This document shows, one piece after another, positions 27,801 through 35,488 of a DNA stretch of 64,000 nucleotides. The stretch's first letter is position 1. Each line of letters starts with the position of its first letter. Origin of the DNA: Streptomyces tagetis. GTDB taxonomy: Bacteria > Actinomycetota > Actinomycetes > Streptomycetales > Streptomycetaceae. The stretch covers positions 1 to 64,000 of the forward strand of contig NZ_JAGPNL010000001.1 in NCBI RefSeq assembly GCF_018069565.1. The letters run 5' to 3'. The notes below the pieces were generated by a model. That model was not told the origin of the DNA, ran no database searches, and saw only the letters and a list, made by a program, of their open reading frames with translations. Made by a program: the position numbers and the translations under genes.

Positions 27801-28718
27801 TCAGCCGACGAGGCGGCCGTGGGCCCGCAGGGTGAGCAGCGCGTCGAGTGTCGCCGCGGGGCGGGCCTCCCGGTCGGCGGAGGCGGTCCCCAGGGGGTCG
27901 GTGAGGGGCCAGCCGCCGTCCTCCTGCTGGGCCGCCACGAGGGCGTCCAGGGAGCGGGCCATCTCGGCGTCCGTGAACCAGGCGCGCGCCAGGGAGCGCG
28001 GTGTGCGCGCGTAGTCGTGCGGGAGACGGCGACCGGCCGGGACCCGGCCCGGCAGGGCCCGGCGGGTGTGTCGGCCGTCCGGTTCCAGCACGGCGAGTCG
28101 CCGTACCCGCACCAGGCGGCCCAGCCGGTCCGCTGCGGCCCGCGCGCGCGGGCGGTCGGGCGCGGAGTCCAGGAAGGCGAGCGCGGCCTCCACCTCGCGG
28201 GGGTGCGTGGCCTCCGTCGACTCGACCGCCTCCCAGCAGAAGTCGGTGGCACGGAACAGCCAGGCGTGCCACACCTCGTTGCGGTGCAGCAGTCCGACGA
28301 CCGGCGCGGTGGCGAGCAGGTCGCCGAGCGAGCCGGGCGCGACACGGCCCGTGTGCTCGCCCGCCGGCAGCGCCCCGTCGGCGGTGGAGACGGAGGTGAG
28401 GTAGCGGCACACACGCTCGACACGCTGGCCGCCGCACCGCCCGACGGCGTCCAGCACGGCGAGGGCCCGCGCGGCGTGCCGCGGCCGGCTCGCCGGACCG
28501 CGCAGACCGGGCTCCAGCGCGTGGCCGTACCCGCCGTCCTCGTTGCGGTAGGCGTCCAGGGCGGTCTCCACCGGGTCGGCTCCCTGGCCGCGGAAGTGGT
28601 GGGCGAACAGGCGCTGCTCCAGTACGCGCGCGGTGAGCCAGACGAAGTGCTCCGCGCGCGCGAGCGGGGAGCGCGCCGGGGAGGCCGGGGGGAGGGGGGA
28701 AGCATCCGTTGCTGCCAT
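27801..28718 (-). CDS. Prenyltransferase/squalene-cyclase-like alpha toroid protein
   Basis: The 305-aa protein has repeats reminiscent of the alpha-alpha toroid of terpene cyclases and prenyltransferases (RNEDGGYGHALEPGLRG, QQEDGGWPLTDPLG), but no DxDD or other clear catalytic motif. No membrane segment or signal is seen. Function is unknown; it could be a structural use of the fold. The ATG at 28718 was chosen at MAATDAS; longer frames lack support. It converges with azlD (13-bp gap) and diverges from the DUF3046 gene. Confidence 0.7.
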   Translation of the reverse strand: MAATDASPLPPASPARSPLARAEHFVWLTARVLEQRLFAHHFRGQGADPVETALDAYRNEDGGYGHALEPGLRGPASRPRHAARALAVLDAVGRCGGQRVERVCRYLTSVSTADGALPAGEHTGRVAPGSLGDLLATAPVVGLLHRNEVWHAWLFRATDFCWEAVESTEATHPREVEAALAFLDSAPDRPRARAAADRLGRLVRVRRLAVLEPDGRHTRRALPGRVPAGRRLPHDYARTPRSLARAWFTDAEMARSLDALVAAQQEDGGWPLTDPLGTASADREARPAATLDALLTLRAHGRLVG

Positions 28719-28800
28719 GCGACAGACCGTAGGGCGGAAAGCGGTCTCGGCACCCGGTCCCGGCCGCGGGCCCACTCGCACGGGGCGCGATACTGGACGC

Positions 28801-28995
28801 ATGCGGTTGACGGTCTTCTGGCAGCGGATGACGGATCACTTCGGTCCGGGACACGCCGACACCTTCGCGCGCGATCACGTGATGACGGAGCTGGGCGGGC
28901 GTACCGTGCACGAGGCCCTGGACGCCGGCTGGGACGCGAAAGAGGTGTGGCGGGTCGTCTGCACGGTGATGCACGTGCCCCCGGAACGGCGCTGA
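28801..28995 (+). CDS. DUF3046 small protein
   Basis: The 64-aa protein (MRLTVFWQRMTDHFG ... HVMTELGGRTVHEALDAGWDAKEVWRVVC) matches the DUF3046 family, which is conserved in actinobacteria near recA-recX. Function is unknown. GATACT at 28789-28794 ends 6 nt before the ATG, so a leaderless transcript is possible. It lies just before the AI-2E-type gene on the same strand. Confidence 0.82.
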   Translation: MRLTVFWQRMTDHFGPGHADTFARDHVMTELGGRTVHEALDAGWDAKEVWRVVCTVMHVPPERR

Positions 28996-29055
28996 CCGGA
29001 CCCGAAGACCGCCGGACGGGTCCTGGCCGTCCTCCACGTGGGTGACACTTGGTCC

Positions 29056-30324
29056 GTGGCACCGAATGACCAGAGCGGGCAGGACGCCCGGCACGCATCC
29101 CCGCCCGGCTCGACGCCACCCGGCCCGCCCCCGGCGGGTCCCCCGGGGACGGGTTCCGGCATGCCGCGCTGGCTGCCGCGCGCCATGGTGCTGGCGCTCG
29201 CGCTCGTCGCCGCCTTCCAGTTGGGCAGTTGGGCGTTCCACCAGCTCACGGGCTTGTTGGCCAACGCCCTCATCGCGTTCTTCCTGGCACTCGCCGTGGA
29301 GCCCGCGGTGAGCTGGATGGCCGCCCGCGGGATGCGGCGCGGGCTCGCCACGTTCCTGGTCTTCCTCGCGGTGCTGATCGCCGCAGCCGGTTTCGTCACG
29401 CTGCTCGGCTCGATGCTCGCCGGGCAGATCGTCAAAATGGTGGAGGACTTCCCGGAGTACCTCGACTCCGTCATCAACTGGGTCAACAGCCACTTCCACA
29501 CCGAGCTGCGACGGGTGGACATCCAGGAGGGCCTGCTCCGCTCCGACTGGCTGCGCAACTACGTGCAGAACAGCGCCAGCGGCGTCCTGGACGTGTCCGC
29601 GCAGGTCCTCGGGGGCCTCTTCCGGCTGCTGACCGTAGCGCTCTTCTCGTTCTACTTCGCCGCGGACGGGCCCCGGCTGCGCCGCGCGCTCTGCTCCGTC
29701 CTGCCGCCCGCCCGGCAGGCCGAGGTGCTGCGCGCGTGGGAGATCGCCGTGGACAAGACCGGCGGCTACCTCTACTCGCGCGGGCTGATGGCGCTGATCT
29801 CCGGCATCGCCCACTACGTGGTCCTCCAGGTCCTGGAGGTGCCCTACGCGCCCGCCCTCGCCGTGTGGGTGGGCCTGGTGTCGCAGTTCATCCCCACCAT
29901 CGGCACGTACCTCGCGGGCGCGCTGCCCATGCTGATCGCCTTCACGGTCGACCCCTGGTACGCGCTGTGGGTGCTGGCCTTCGTGGTGATCTACCAGCAG
30001 TTCGAGAACTACGTCCTCCAGCCCAAGCTGACCTCGAAGACGGTGGACATCCACCCCGCGGTCGCCTTCGGCTCGGTCATCGCCGGCACCGCCCTGCTGG
30101 GCGCGATCGGGGCGCTCATCGCGATCCCGGCCGTCGCCACGCTCCAGGCGTTCCTCGGCGCCTACGTCAAGCGGTACGACGTCACCGACGACCCGCGGGT
30201 CCACGGCCGCCGGAGCCGGGGAGAGGGGCCGGGGGCGCCGGCGCGGACGCGGCGGCTGTGGAGCCGGCGGCCGGTGCCGGAGCCGTCCGAGGCGGGCGGC
30301 GCCGGGGGCGACTCCGCGTCCTGA
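29056..30324 (+). CDS. AI-2E/PerM-family membrane protein
   Basis: The 422-aa protein has about eight membrane helices in the AI-2E/PerM layout (ALIAFFLALAVEPAVSWMA, FLVFLAVLIAAAGFVTLLGS, QFIPTIGTYLAGALPMLIAF, FVVIYQQFENYVLQPKL, TALLGAIGALIAIPAVATLQ). Its C-terminal tail is charged and disordered. The family includes transporters, but the substrate here is unknown. GTG 29056 was chosen because GACACT ends 6 nt upstream, suggesting a leaderless mRNA. GTG 29038 in the same frame is an alternative. It may be the last gene of a short unit with DUF3046. Confidence 0.82.
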   Translation: MAPNDQSGQDARHASPPGSTPPGPPPAGPPGTGSGMPRWLPRAMVLALALVAAFQLGSWAFHQLTGLLANALIAFFLALAVEPAVSWMAARGMRRGLATFLVFLAVLIAAAGFVTLLGSMLAGQIVKMVEDFPEYLDSVINWVNSHFHTELRRVDIQEGLLRSDWLRNYVQNSASGVLDVSAQVLGGLFRLLTVALFSFYFAADGPRLRRALCSVLPPARQAEVLRAWEIAVDKTGGYLYSRGLMALISGIAHYVVLQVLEVPYAPALAVWVGLVSQFIPTIGTYLAGALPMLIAFTVDPWYALWVLAFVVIYQQFENYVLQPKLTSKTVDIHPAVAFGSVIAGTALLGAIGALIAIPAVATLQAFLGAYVKRYDVTDDPRVHGRRSRGEGPGAPARTRRLWSRRPVPEPSEAGGAGGDSAS

Positions 30325-30419
30325 GGGCCCCCGTCCGGGTCCCGCCGCCGGTGCCGCCCCGTTCTCCCACCGGGGTTCGCCTCCCGCTCTCCTCCCCGCG
30401 AAGGGGGTGCGTGGCGCGC

Positions 30420-30447
30420 TTGACACGAAAATCGAACATCTATTCTC
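30420..30447 (+). promoter_or_regulatory. recA promoter with SOS-type LexA box
   Basis: TTGACA at 30420-30425 is a consensus -35. TCGAAC-ATCT-ATTCTC at 30432-30447 is close to the actinobacterial LexA box TCGAAC-N4-GTTCGA; the left half is perfect, while the right half keeps only TTC. It overlaps TATTCT (30441-30446), a possible -10 at a short 15-bp spacing. LexA binding here would block RNA polymerase. An asymmetric box fits the known moderate SOS control of Streptomyces recA. Confidence 0.7.
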
Positions 30448-30511
30448 ATGGAAGTTCCGGCACGGCCCGCGACGGGTGCGGCGGCCGGGGCCGAGGGGAG
30501 AGATGCCCGAG

Positions 30512-30520
30512 TTATCCACA
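30512..30520 (+). promoter_or_regulatory. DnaA box TTATCCACA in the recA leader
   Basis: A perfect match to the classical 9-bp DnaA box lies between the recA promoter and the recA start. It is isolated, so it is not an origin. It could bind DnaA as a regulator or be chance. Confidence 0.45.
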
Positions 30521-30609
30521 GGCCGGACCGGCATCGGGGCGCATTGTCAGTGGCAGGCGTTAGCGTCTGAGACGTGAAGCGATCGAATCAAGCAAACCGG
30601 GTGGAACCC

Positions 30610-31728
30610 ATGGTAGGAACCGACCGAGAGAAGGCCCTGGACGCCGCTCTCGCACAGATTGAACGGCAATTCGGCAAGGGCGCGGTCATGCGCATGGGCG
30701 ACCGCACGATGGAGCCCATCGAGGTCATCTCGACCGGCTCCACCGCGCTCGACGTGGCCCTCGGCGTCGGCGGCCTTCCCCGCGGCCGGGTCGTGGAGAT
30801 CTACGGCCCCGAGTCCTCCGGCAAGACGACCCTGACCCTGCACGCGGTGGCGAACGCGCAGAAGGCCGGCGGCCAGGTCGCCTTCGTGGACGCGGAGCAC
30901 GCCCTCGACCCCGAGTACGCGAAGAAGCTCGGCGTCGACATCGACAACCTGATCCTCTCCCAGCCGGACAACGGCGAGCAGGCCCTGGAGATCGTGGACA
31001 TGCTGGTCCGCTCCGGCGCCCTCGACCTCATCGTCATCGACTCCGTCGCCGCGCTCGTGCCGCGTGCGGAGATCGAGGGCGAGATGGGCGACAGCCACGT
31101 CGGCCTCCAGGCCCGGCTGATGAGCCAGGCCCTGCGGAAGATCACCAGCGCGCTCAACCAGTCCAAGACCACCGCGATCTTCATCAACCAGCTCCGCGAG
31201 AAGATCGGAGTGATGTTCGGCTCCCCCGAGACCACGACCGGCGGCCGGGCCCTGAAGTTCTACGCCTCGGTGCGCATCGACATCCGCCGCATCGAGACCC
31301 TCAAGGACGGCACGGAGGCGGTCGGCAACCGCACCCGCTGCAAGGTCGTCAAGAACAAGGTCGCGCCCCCCTTCAAGCAGGCCGAGTTCGACATCCTCTA
31401 CGGCCAGGGCATCAGCCGCGAGGGCGGCCTGATCGACATGGGCGTGGAGCACGGCTTCGTCCGCAAGGCCGGCGCCTGGTACACGTACGAGGGCGACCAG
31501 CTCGGCCAGGGCAAGGAGAACGCGCGCAACTTCCTCAAGGACAACCCCGACCTGGCCAACGAGATCGAGAAGAAGATCAAGGAGAAGCTGGGCGTCGGCG
31601 TACGTCCCGAGGAGAAGGCGGCGGCCGAGCCGGCCGCGGACGCCGCCACCGAGGCCGCGGCTCCGGCGGTCCCCGCCCCCGCGGCGGCCAAGACCGCCAA
31701 GTCCAAGACCGCGGCGGCCAAGAGCTGA
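30610..31728 (+). CDS. recA: Recombinase RecA
   Basis: The 372-aa protein has the RecA core: [12 protein letters not shown]alker [13 protein letters not shown]alker [29 protein letters not shown] (L2 loop and ATP cap) and the DNA-binding L1 region ([25 protein letters not shown]). It performs strand exchange and triggers LexA cleavage. The C-terminus has an Ala/Lys-rich extension ([14 protein letters not shown]) typical of streptomycetes. ATG 30610 fits the usual start before GTDREKALD, with GGTGG upstream. recX begins 3 nt after the stop. Confidence 0.97.
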   Translation: MVGTDREKALDAALAQIERQFGKGAVMRMGDRTMEPIEVISTGSTALDVALGVGGLPRGRVVEIYGPESSGKTTLTLHAVANAQKAGGQVAFVDAEHALDPEYAKKLGVDIDNLILSQPDNGEQALEIVDMLVRSGALDLIVIDSVAALVPRAEIEGEMGDSHVGLQARLMSQALRKITSALNQSKTTAIFINQLREKIGVMFGSPETTTGGRALKFYASVRIDIRRIETLKDGTEAVGNRTRCKVVKNKVAPPFKQAEFDILYGQGISREGGLIDMGVEHGFVRKAGAWYTYEGDQLGQGKENARNFLKDNPDLANEIEKKIKEKLGVGVRPEEKAAAEPAADAATEAAAPAVPAPAAAKTAKSKTAAAKS

Positions 31729-31731
31729 TCC

Positions 31732-32592
31732 GTGACACGACGAACCGACTGGTCCGAGTACGCCCGCCAGGACGCCGCCCCGTCCGAGCGCGAGCGCACC
31801 AGACCGGGCGGCCGGAGCACCGCCGGCCCGGAGGGCGACGGGCACGGCGGGTACCCCGCCGGGACGGGTGACGGCCCGTACGGGACGGACACGTTCGCCG
31901 ACGGCGCGGACGTCCCGTATCCGGCGTACGGCGACGCCGAGCCGTACGGCACGGGTGCCGCCGGGGGAGCGCGGCGGGCCGGGGGGCGGACCCGGGCCGG
32001 CGCCGGGGGGCGGGGGCGGCGCGGGTCCGCCGGACCGCGCACCGAGGACGGAGGCGACGCTTCCTCGTCGAGGGCCGAGAAGGAGGAGCCTCCGCGGGAC
32101 CCGGTCGAGCAGGCACGGGCGATCTGCCTGCGCCTGCTCACCGGGACCCCGCGCACCCGCAGCCAGCTCGCCGACGCCCTGCGCAAACGGGAGATCCCCG
32201 AGGAAGCCGCCGAGGAGGTGCTGTCCCGCTTCGAGGAGGTCGGCCTGATCGACGACGGTGCCTTCGCACGGGCCTGGGTGGAGTCCCGTCACCACGGCCG
32301 CGGACTGGCCCGGCGCGCGCTCGCCCGGGAGCTGCGGACCAAGGGCGTCGACTCCGCCGCCATCGACGAGGCCGTCGCCCGGGTGGACTCCGAGCAGGAG
32401 GAGGAGACCGCCCGCGACCTCGTCGCCCGGAAGCTGCGCGCCACCCGCGGCCTCGACCGGGACAAGCGGCTGCGCCGCCTCGCGGGAATGCTGGCCCGCA
32501 AGGGCTATCCGGAGGGCATGGCCCTGCGGGTGGTCCGCCAGGCACTGGAAGAGGAGGGGGAGGACACGGAGCACCTCGACGAGGGTTACTGA
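31732..32592 (+). CDS. recX: Regulatory protein RecX
   Basis: The 286-aa protein has a RecX domain from about 120 to the end (EQARAICLRLLTGTPRTRSQL, EVLSRFEEVGLIDDGAFARAWVESRH, RRALARELRTKGVD, ARDLVARKLRA, RKGYPEGMALRVVRQAL). RecX binds the RecA filament and limits its activity. The first ~115 residues are an Arg/Gly/Pro/Asp-rich extension absent from most RecX proteins, so the total is about twice the usual 150 aa. The GTG at 31732 is 3 nt after the recA stop, so both genes share the SOS-type promoter. Confidence 0.92.
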   Translation: MTRRTDWSEYARQDAAPSERERTRPGGRSTAGPEGDGHGGYPAGTGDGPYGTDTFADGADVPYPAYGDAEPYGTGAAGGARRAGGRTRAGAGGRGRRGSAGPRTEDGGDASSSRAEKEEPPRDPVEQARAICLRLLTGTPRTRSQLADALRKREIPEEAAEEVLSRFEEVGLIDDGAFARAWVESRHHGRGLARRALARELRTKGVDSAAIDEAVARVDSEQEEETARDLVARKLRATRGLDRDKRLRRLAGMLARKGYPEGMALRVVRQALEEEGEDTEHLDEGY

Positions 32593-33069
32593 GGGCGCCG
32601 CCGCCGGGGAGGAGCATCTGGCAGCCATCGCGGGCCGGGCCGCGGACGAGTTCAGGCGGCCCCCGCCCTGGACCGCCCCCCGCCCCGGACCGGCCGCGGT
32701 CCAGGACCGTCCCCCTGCCCAGGACCGCCCGCCATCCGGGACCGTCCGCCGTACAGGACCGGCCGCGGTCCAGGGCCGGCCCCGCGCTCAGGACCGCCCC
32801 ACGGCCGGGTTCCCGCCGCCGGACAGGTGCCCGGCACCGGTGCCTCGCCGCGCCACACTGCCACCGCGACGCCCCTGCCGTCTCCCTTCCGAGAGGTGAA
32901 GACCACGCACGATTACCTTGCGCTCCCGGGAGGGTGACGCCGCCTTGGACGGCTGTACCGTCTGCGCCGTCGTGCGGCTGCCCGAGCCGCGCTCCGTGCG
33001 CGGACGACGTCCCCTGGACTCCGGCCGACGCGCGGGCCCCGGAAGGTATGTGCAGAAAGGCGGCCCCTC
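32593..33069. other. recX downstream gap with no supported gene
   Basis: This 477-bp stretch has open frames on both strands but lacks convincing starts, codon bias or domains. Its main content is a 17-18-bp tandem repeat (32668-32805). The last ~60 bp before the lipoprotein gene contain a GAAAGGCGG ribosome binding site. I found no good promoter for that gene. Confidence 0.6.
32668..32805. repeat. Eight-copy 17-18-bp tandem repeat
   Basis: A core related to CAGGACCGYCC begins at 32668, 32685, 32702, 32720, 32737, 32754, 32771 and 32789, spacings of 17 or 18 bp. Within it GGACCG-GCCG-CGGTCC, a perfect palindrome, occurs twice, 69 bp apart, as part of an identical 19-bp block (32687-32705 and 32756-32774). 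It lies outside any supported gene. Confidence 0.75.
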
Positions 33070-34032
33070 ATGTCCCTCCCCGTGCGTCCCCGAAGAGCGG
33101 CGCAGGCGCTGATACTCGGCATCGGCCTGGTGCTGTGTGGCTGCGGAGCAGACACCGCCGGTTCCGGTTCGGGGAAGAGCGGGCCCCTCACCCTGGGCTT
33201 CGTGAACGGGGGCGCCAGCCAGTTCCACACCTGTCTGCAACGCTCCGTGGAGCTGACCGCCAAGAACAACTTCGCCAAGCTCGTCTCCGCCAACTCCGAA
33301 CAGGACGCGGCGAAGGAACTCGCCAACATCGAGGACATGATCGAGCGCAAGGTCGACGCGATCATCCTTCAGACCGTCAGCACGGACGCCCTCAAGAAGG
33401 ACATCGAGAAGGCCAAGGACGCGGGCATCCCCGTCTTCCTGACCTCCGTCAGCGCCGACCCCGACGACATCCTCGGCGCGGTCGTCGTCGACCTCGAACA
33501 GGTCGGGCGGCTCGACGCGCAGTGGATCGCCGACGACGCCGCGGGCCGCCGGGCAGAGGTCGGCATCGTCGCGGGGGCGCCGGGCGCCGCCTCCGACCTG
33601 CTCGTCGGGGGCTTCACCAAGGCCCTGCCCGCCAACGCCGAGGTGGTCGCCCACCAGCCCGGCATGTTCGACGCCGCCAAGGCCGCGAAGGTCGCCGCGG
33701 CCATGGCCACCGCCCACCCCGGCCTGGACTACGCCTTCGTCGCCAACGAGCAGATGGCCTTCGCGGCCCGTGAGGCATTCGACGCGGCCGGAGCGGACAA
33801 GGTGAAGATCGTGACCGTCAACGGCACCGACGAGGCCCTCGCCGCGCTCAAGGACGGCCGCTTCTCCGCGACGGTCTCCAACTCGGCCGGAAACACCGGT
33901 GAACTGGCCGTCCAGAACGCGATCGCCCTGCTGCGCGGCAGGAAGGCCGCGAAGATCGACCACACGCCGATCCGGCTCGTCACCAAGGGCAACGCGGACA
34001 TGGCACCGCTCTACTGCCCCAACGGCCTCTGA
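33070..34032 (+). CDS. Periplasmic-binding-protein-type lipoprotein (sugar-binding family)
   Basis: The 320-aa protein has a lipoprotein signal (LILGIGLVLCGC, lipidated Cys25) followed by a type I periplasmic-binding fold of the RbsB class (LTLGFVNGG, VDAIILQTVSTDALKKDIEKAKDAGIPVFL, GLDYAFVANEQMAFAAREAFDAAGADKVKIVTVNGT). It would bind a sugar or similar solute outside the membrane. No ABC ATPase or permease gene is adjacent, so its partner is elsewhere or it acts as a receptor. The ATG at 33070 follows GAAAGGCGG. Confidence 0.85.
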   Translation: MSLPVRPRRAAQALILGIGLVLCGCGADTAGSGSGKSGPLTLGFVNGGASQFHTCLQRSVELTAKNNFAKLVSANSEQDAAKELANIEDMIERKVDAIILQTVSTDALKKDIEKAKDAGIPVFLTSVSADPDDILGAVVVDLEQVGRLDAQWIADDAAGRRAEVGIVAGAPGAASDLLVGGFTKALPANAEVVAHQPGMFDAAKAAKVAAAMATAHPGLDYAFVANEQMAFAAREAFDAAGADKVKIVTVNGTDEALAALKDGRFSATVSNSAGNTGELAVQNAIALLRGRKAAKIDHTPIRLVTKGNADMAPLYCPNGL

Positions 34033-34131
34033 CCCCGCCCGCCGCGCCCGGCACCGCGCCGGCCGGCACCGGGAGCAGCCCGACACCACGCCCCGCCCGG
34101 CACCGGGAGCCGCGCGTCCCGAGCCCCGGTG

Positions 34132-34524
34132 CTACGCCGCCGTGACCGGCAGGCCCGCCGCCCGCCACGCCTGGAAGCCGCCGATCAGGTCGGTCGCCCG
34201 GTAGAGGCCGAGACGGTGCAGGGACTCCGCCGCGAGGCTGGAGGCGTAGCCCTCGTCGCACACCACGACGACCCGCAGGTCGTGGCGCGTGGCCTCGGGA
34301 ACGCGGTGGCTGCCCGATGGGTCGAGGCGCCACTCCAGTTCGTTGCGCTCGATCACCAGCGCCCCCGGGATCACGCCGTCCCGCTCCCGCAGGGCGGCGT
34401 ATCGGATGTCCACGAGCAGGGCCTCGCCGGCGGAGGCGGCCTCGTAGGCGGTGCGCGCGTCGATCCGCCGGTAGCCGCGGCGTACGCGTTCCAGGAGGGC
34501 GTCGATCCCGGCCGGGCGGTTCAC
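34132..34524 (-). CDS. Rhodanese-domain protein
   Basis: The 130-aa single-domain protein has the rhodanese pattern: YRRIDARTAYEAA, ALLVDIRYAALRERDGVIPGALVIERNELEW, active-site loop VVCDEGYASSLAAE with the persulfide cysteine, and ATDLIGGFQAWRAAGLPV. The loop CDEGYASS differs from the common CxxGxRS. It likely carries sulfane sulfur. Its GTG start overlaps the stop of the cysteine dioxygenase gene (GTGA), so the two are co-translated in one cysteine/sulfane-sulfur operon. Confidence 0.87.
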   Translation of the reverse strand: MNRPAGIDALLERVRRGYRRIDARTAYEAASAGEALLVDIRYAALRERDGVIPGALVIERNELEWRLDPSGSHRVPEATRHDLRVVVVCDEGYASSLAAESLHRLGLYRATDLIGGFQAWRAAGLPVTAA

Positions 34525-35069
34525 TGCCAGTCCTGCGGGCGCTCGACCTGCTCCAGACGGAGCGTCTGCCCGCTGCGGCTGTAGCGGCGGATGCGCGGCA
34601 GGGGCGGGTAGTAGGCGTGGACGGAGACGGCGTGCCGGTCGGGGGAGTCGTTGAGCACCTCGTGGACGTGGTGCCGGCCGAAGGCGCGGCCGGTCCCGGC
34701 GGGGAGGAGCCGTTCCCGGTCCACGCCGTCGGTGAGTTCGAGGGTCCTCCAGCCGTCGGTGGGCAGGCGGGCGGCGAGGGCGTGCTCGCGGAGTTCGCCC
34801 GCCGCCGTGACGAAGGCGCCCCGCGAGTCGGCGTGGTCGTGCCAGCCGGTGCCGGTGCCGGGCGGCCAGCCGATCAGCCATGCCTCACTGCCGCCGGGGC
34901 CGTCCAGCCGCAGCCAGGTGCGAGCGTCGGGGGAGAGGGGGAGCGAGGCGATGAGCGGGGCGTCGGCGGCGGCCCGCCGGGCGAAGTCGAGGAGTTGTGC
35001 CTCGGTGGGCGCGGAGGCGTCCGCGGCGGACCGGGCGGGGGAGGACAGGGCAGGGGAGGGGGCAGACAC
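34521..35069 (-). CDS. Cysteine dioxygenase family protein
   Basis: The 182-aa cupin has the cysteine dioxygenase metal motif HDHADSRGAFVTAAGELREH (H77, H79) with the third histidine in HHVHEVLND (about H134-H136), and the conserved SVHAYYPPLPRIRRY block. It would oxidise cysteine to cysteine sulfinate using iron and O2. GTG 35069 was chosen because AGGA lies 9 nt upstream and the frame before it is low complexity. It is preceded by a Cys-rich leader peptide and followed by rhodanese. Confidence 0.87.
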   Translation of the reverse strand: MSAPSPALSSPARSAADASAPTEAQLLDFARRAAADAPLIASLPLSPDARTWLRLDGPGGSEAWLIGWPPGTGTGWHDHADSRGAFVTAAGELREHALAARLPTDGWRTLELTDGVDRERLLPAGTGRAFGRHHVHEVLNDSPDRHAVSVHAYYPPLPRIRRYSRSGQTLRLEQVERPQDWQ

Positions 35070-35145
35070 GGGTGACCGTCCTGAGGGTTCGCACGGGGCG
35101 CGCGGCGGCACACGGCGGCGGCGCGCGCGGGGAGGGGAGGCGATG

Positions 35146-35193
35146 TCAGCAGGACGGGCGACACACGCAGCCCGCATAGCGGACGAGGTCCAT
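35146..35193 (-). CDS. Cysteine-rich leader peptide upstream of cysteine dioxygenase
   Basis: A 15-codon reading frame encodes MDLVRYAGCVCRPSC and stops 76 nt before the cysteine dioxygenase GTG. GGAGG lies 7 nt before its ATG, so translation is likely. Three of the last seven residues are cysteine. Short peptides starting DLVR and ending in cysteines precede sulfur-metabolism genes in many actinobacteria and are annotated as putative leader peptides. Control by ribosome stalling at Cys codons is inferred. The downstream spacer holds a GCGCGCG/CGCGCGC stem but no clear T-tailed terminator. Confidence 0.75.
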   Translation of the reverse strand: MDLVRYAGCVCRPSC

Positions 35194-35239
35194 ATGGACC
35201 CTCCGCCACAGGCGCACATCGGTGTCGGTCACGGTCGGG

Positions 35240-35268
35240 AGTACACCACGGCCGGGGAAGAGGGTCAA
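35240..35268 (-). promoter_or_regulatory. Promoter of the leader peptide-cysteine dioxygenase-rhodanese operon
   Basis: On the minus strand TTGACC (35268-35263) and TGTACT (35245-35240) are 17 bp apart. Transcription would start near 35233, giving a 40-nt leader to the Cys-rich peptide. The -35 is consensus. The -10 is acceptable but not ideal. Confidence 0.6.
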
Positions 35269-35488
35269 CTCGCTGTCACCCAGTGGACGGCAGCGTTCCG
35301 CGCGGTGCGCTCACCGGCCCGGCGAGGCCCCCGGCGCCGCCCCCACGCCCCCTCACGCGGCCCGACGAGAACGTCCGTACGGCGGCGGCCCCAAGCCCCG
35401 GCCGCATCGCCCCACCGGCCGCACCCAAACCCACCCAGCCCAGACCAGCCCGCCTTCGCACGCCCCGCCCCTCCAACCCCGCCCCCGT

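Noticed and set aside
30512..30520. DnaA box considered as part of a replication origin
   Set aside because: Single boxes at 30512 and 48322 with no cluster, no dnaA/dnaN neighbours and no AT-rich stretch.
32652..32906. Small minus-strand frame after recX considered as a gene
   Set aside because: Its sequence is only the translated tandem repeat, and I see no convincing start or domain.
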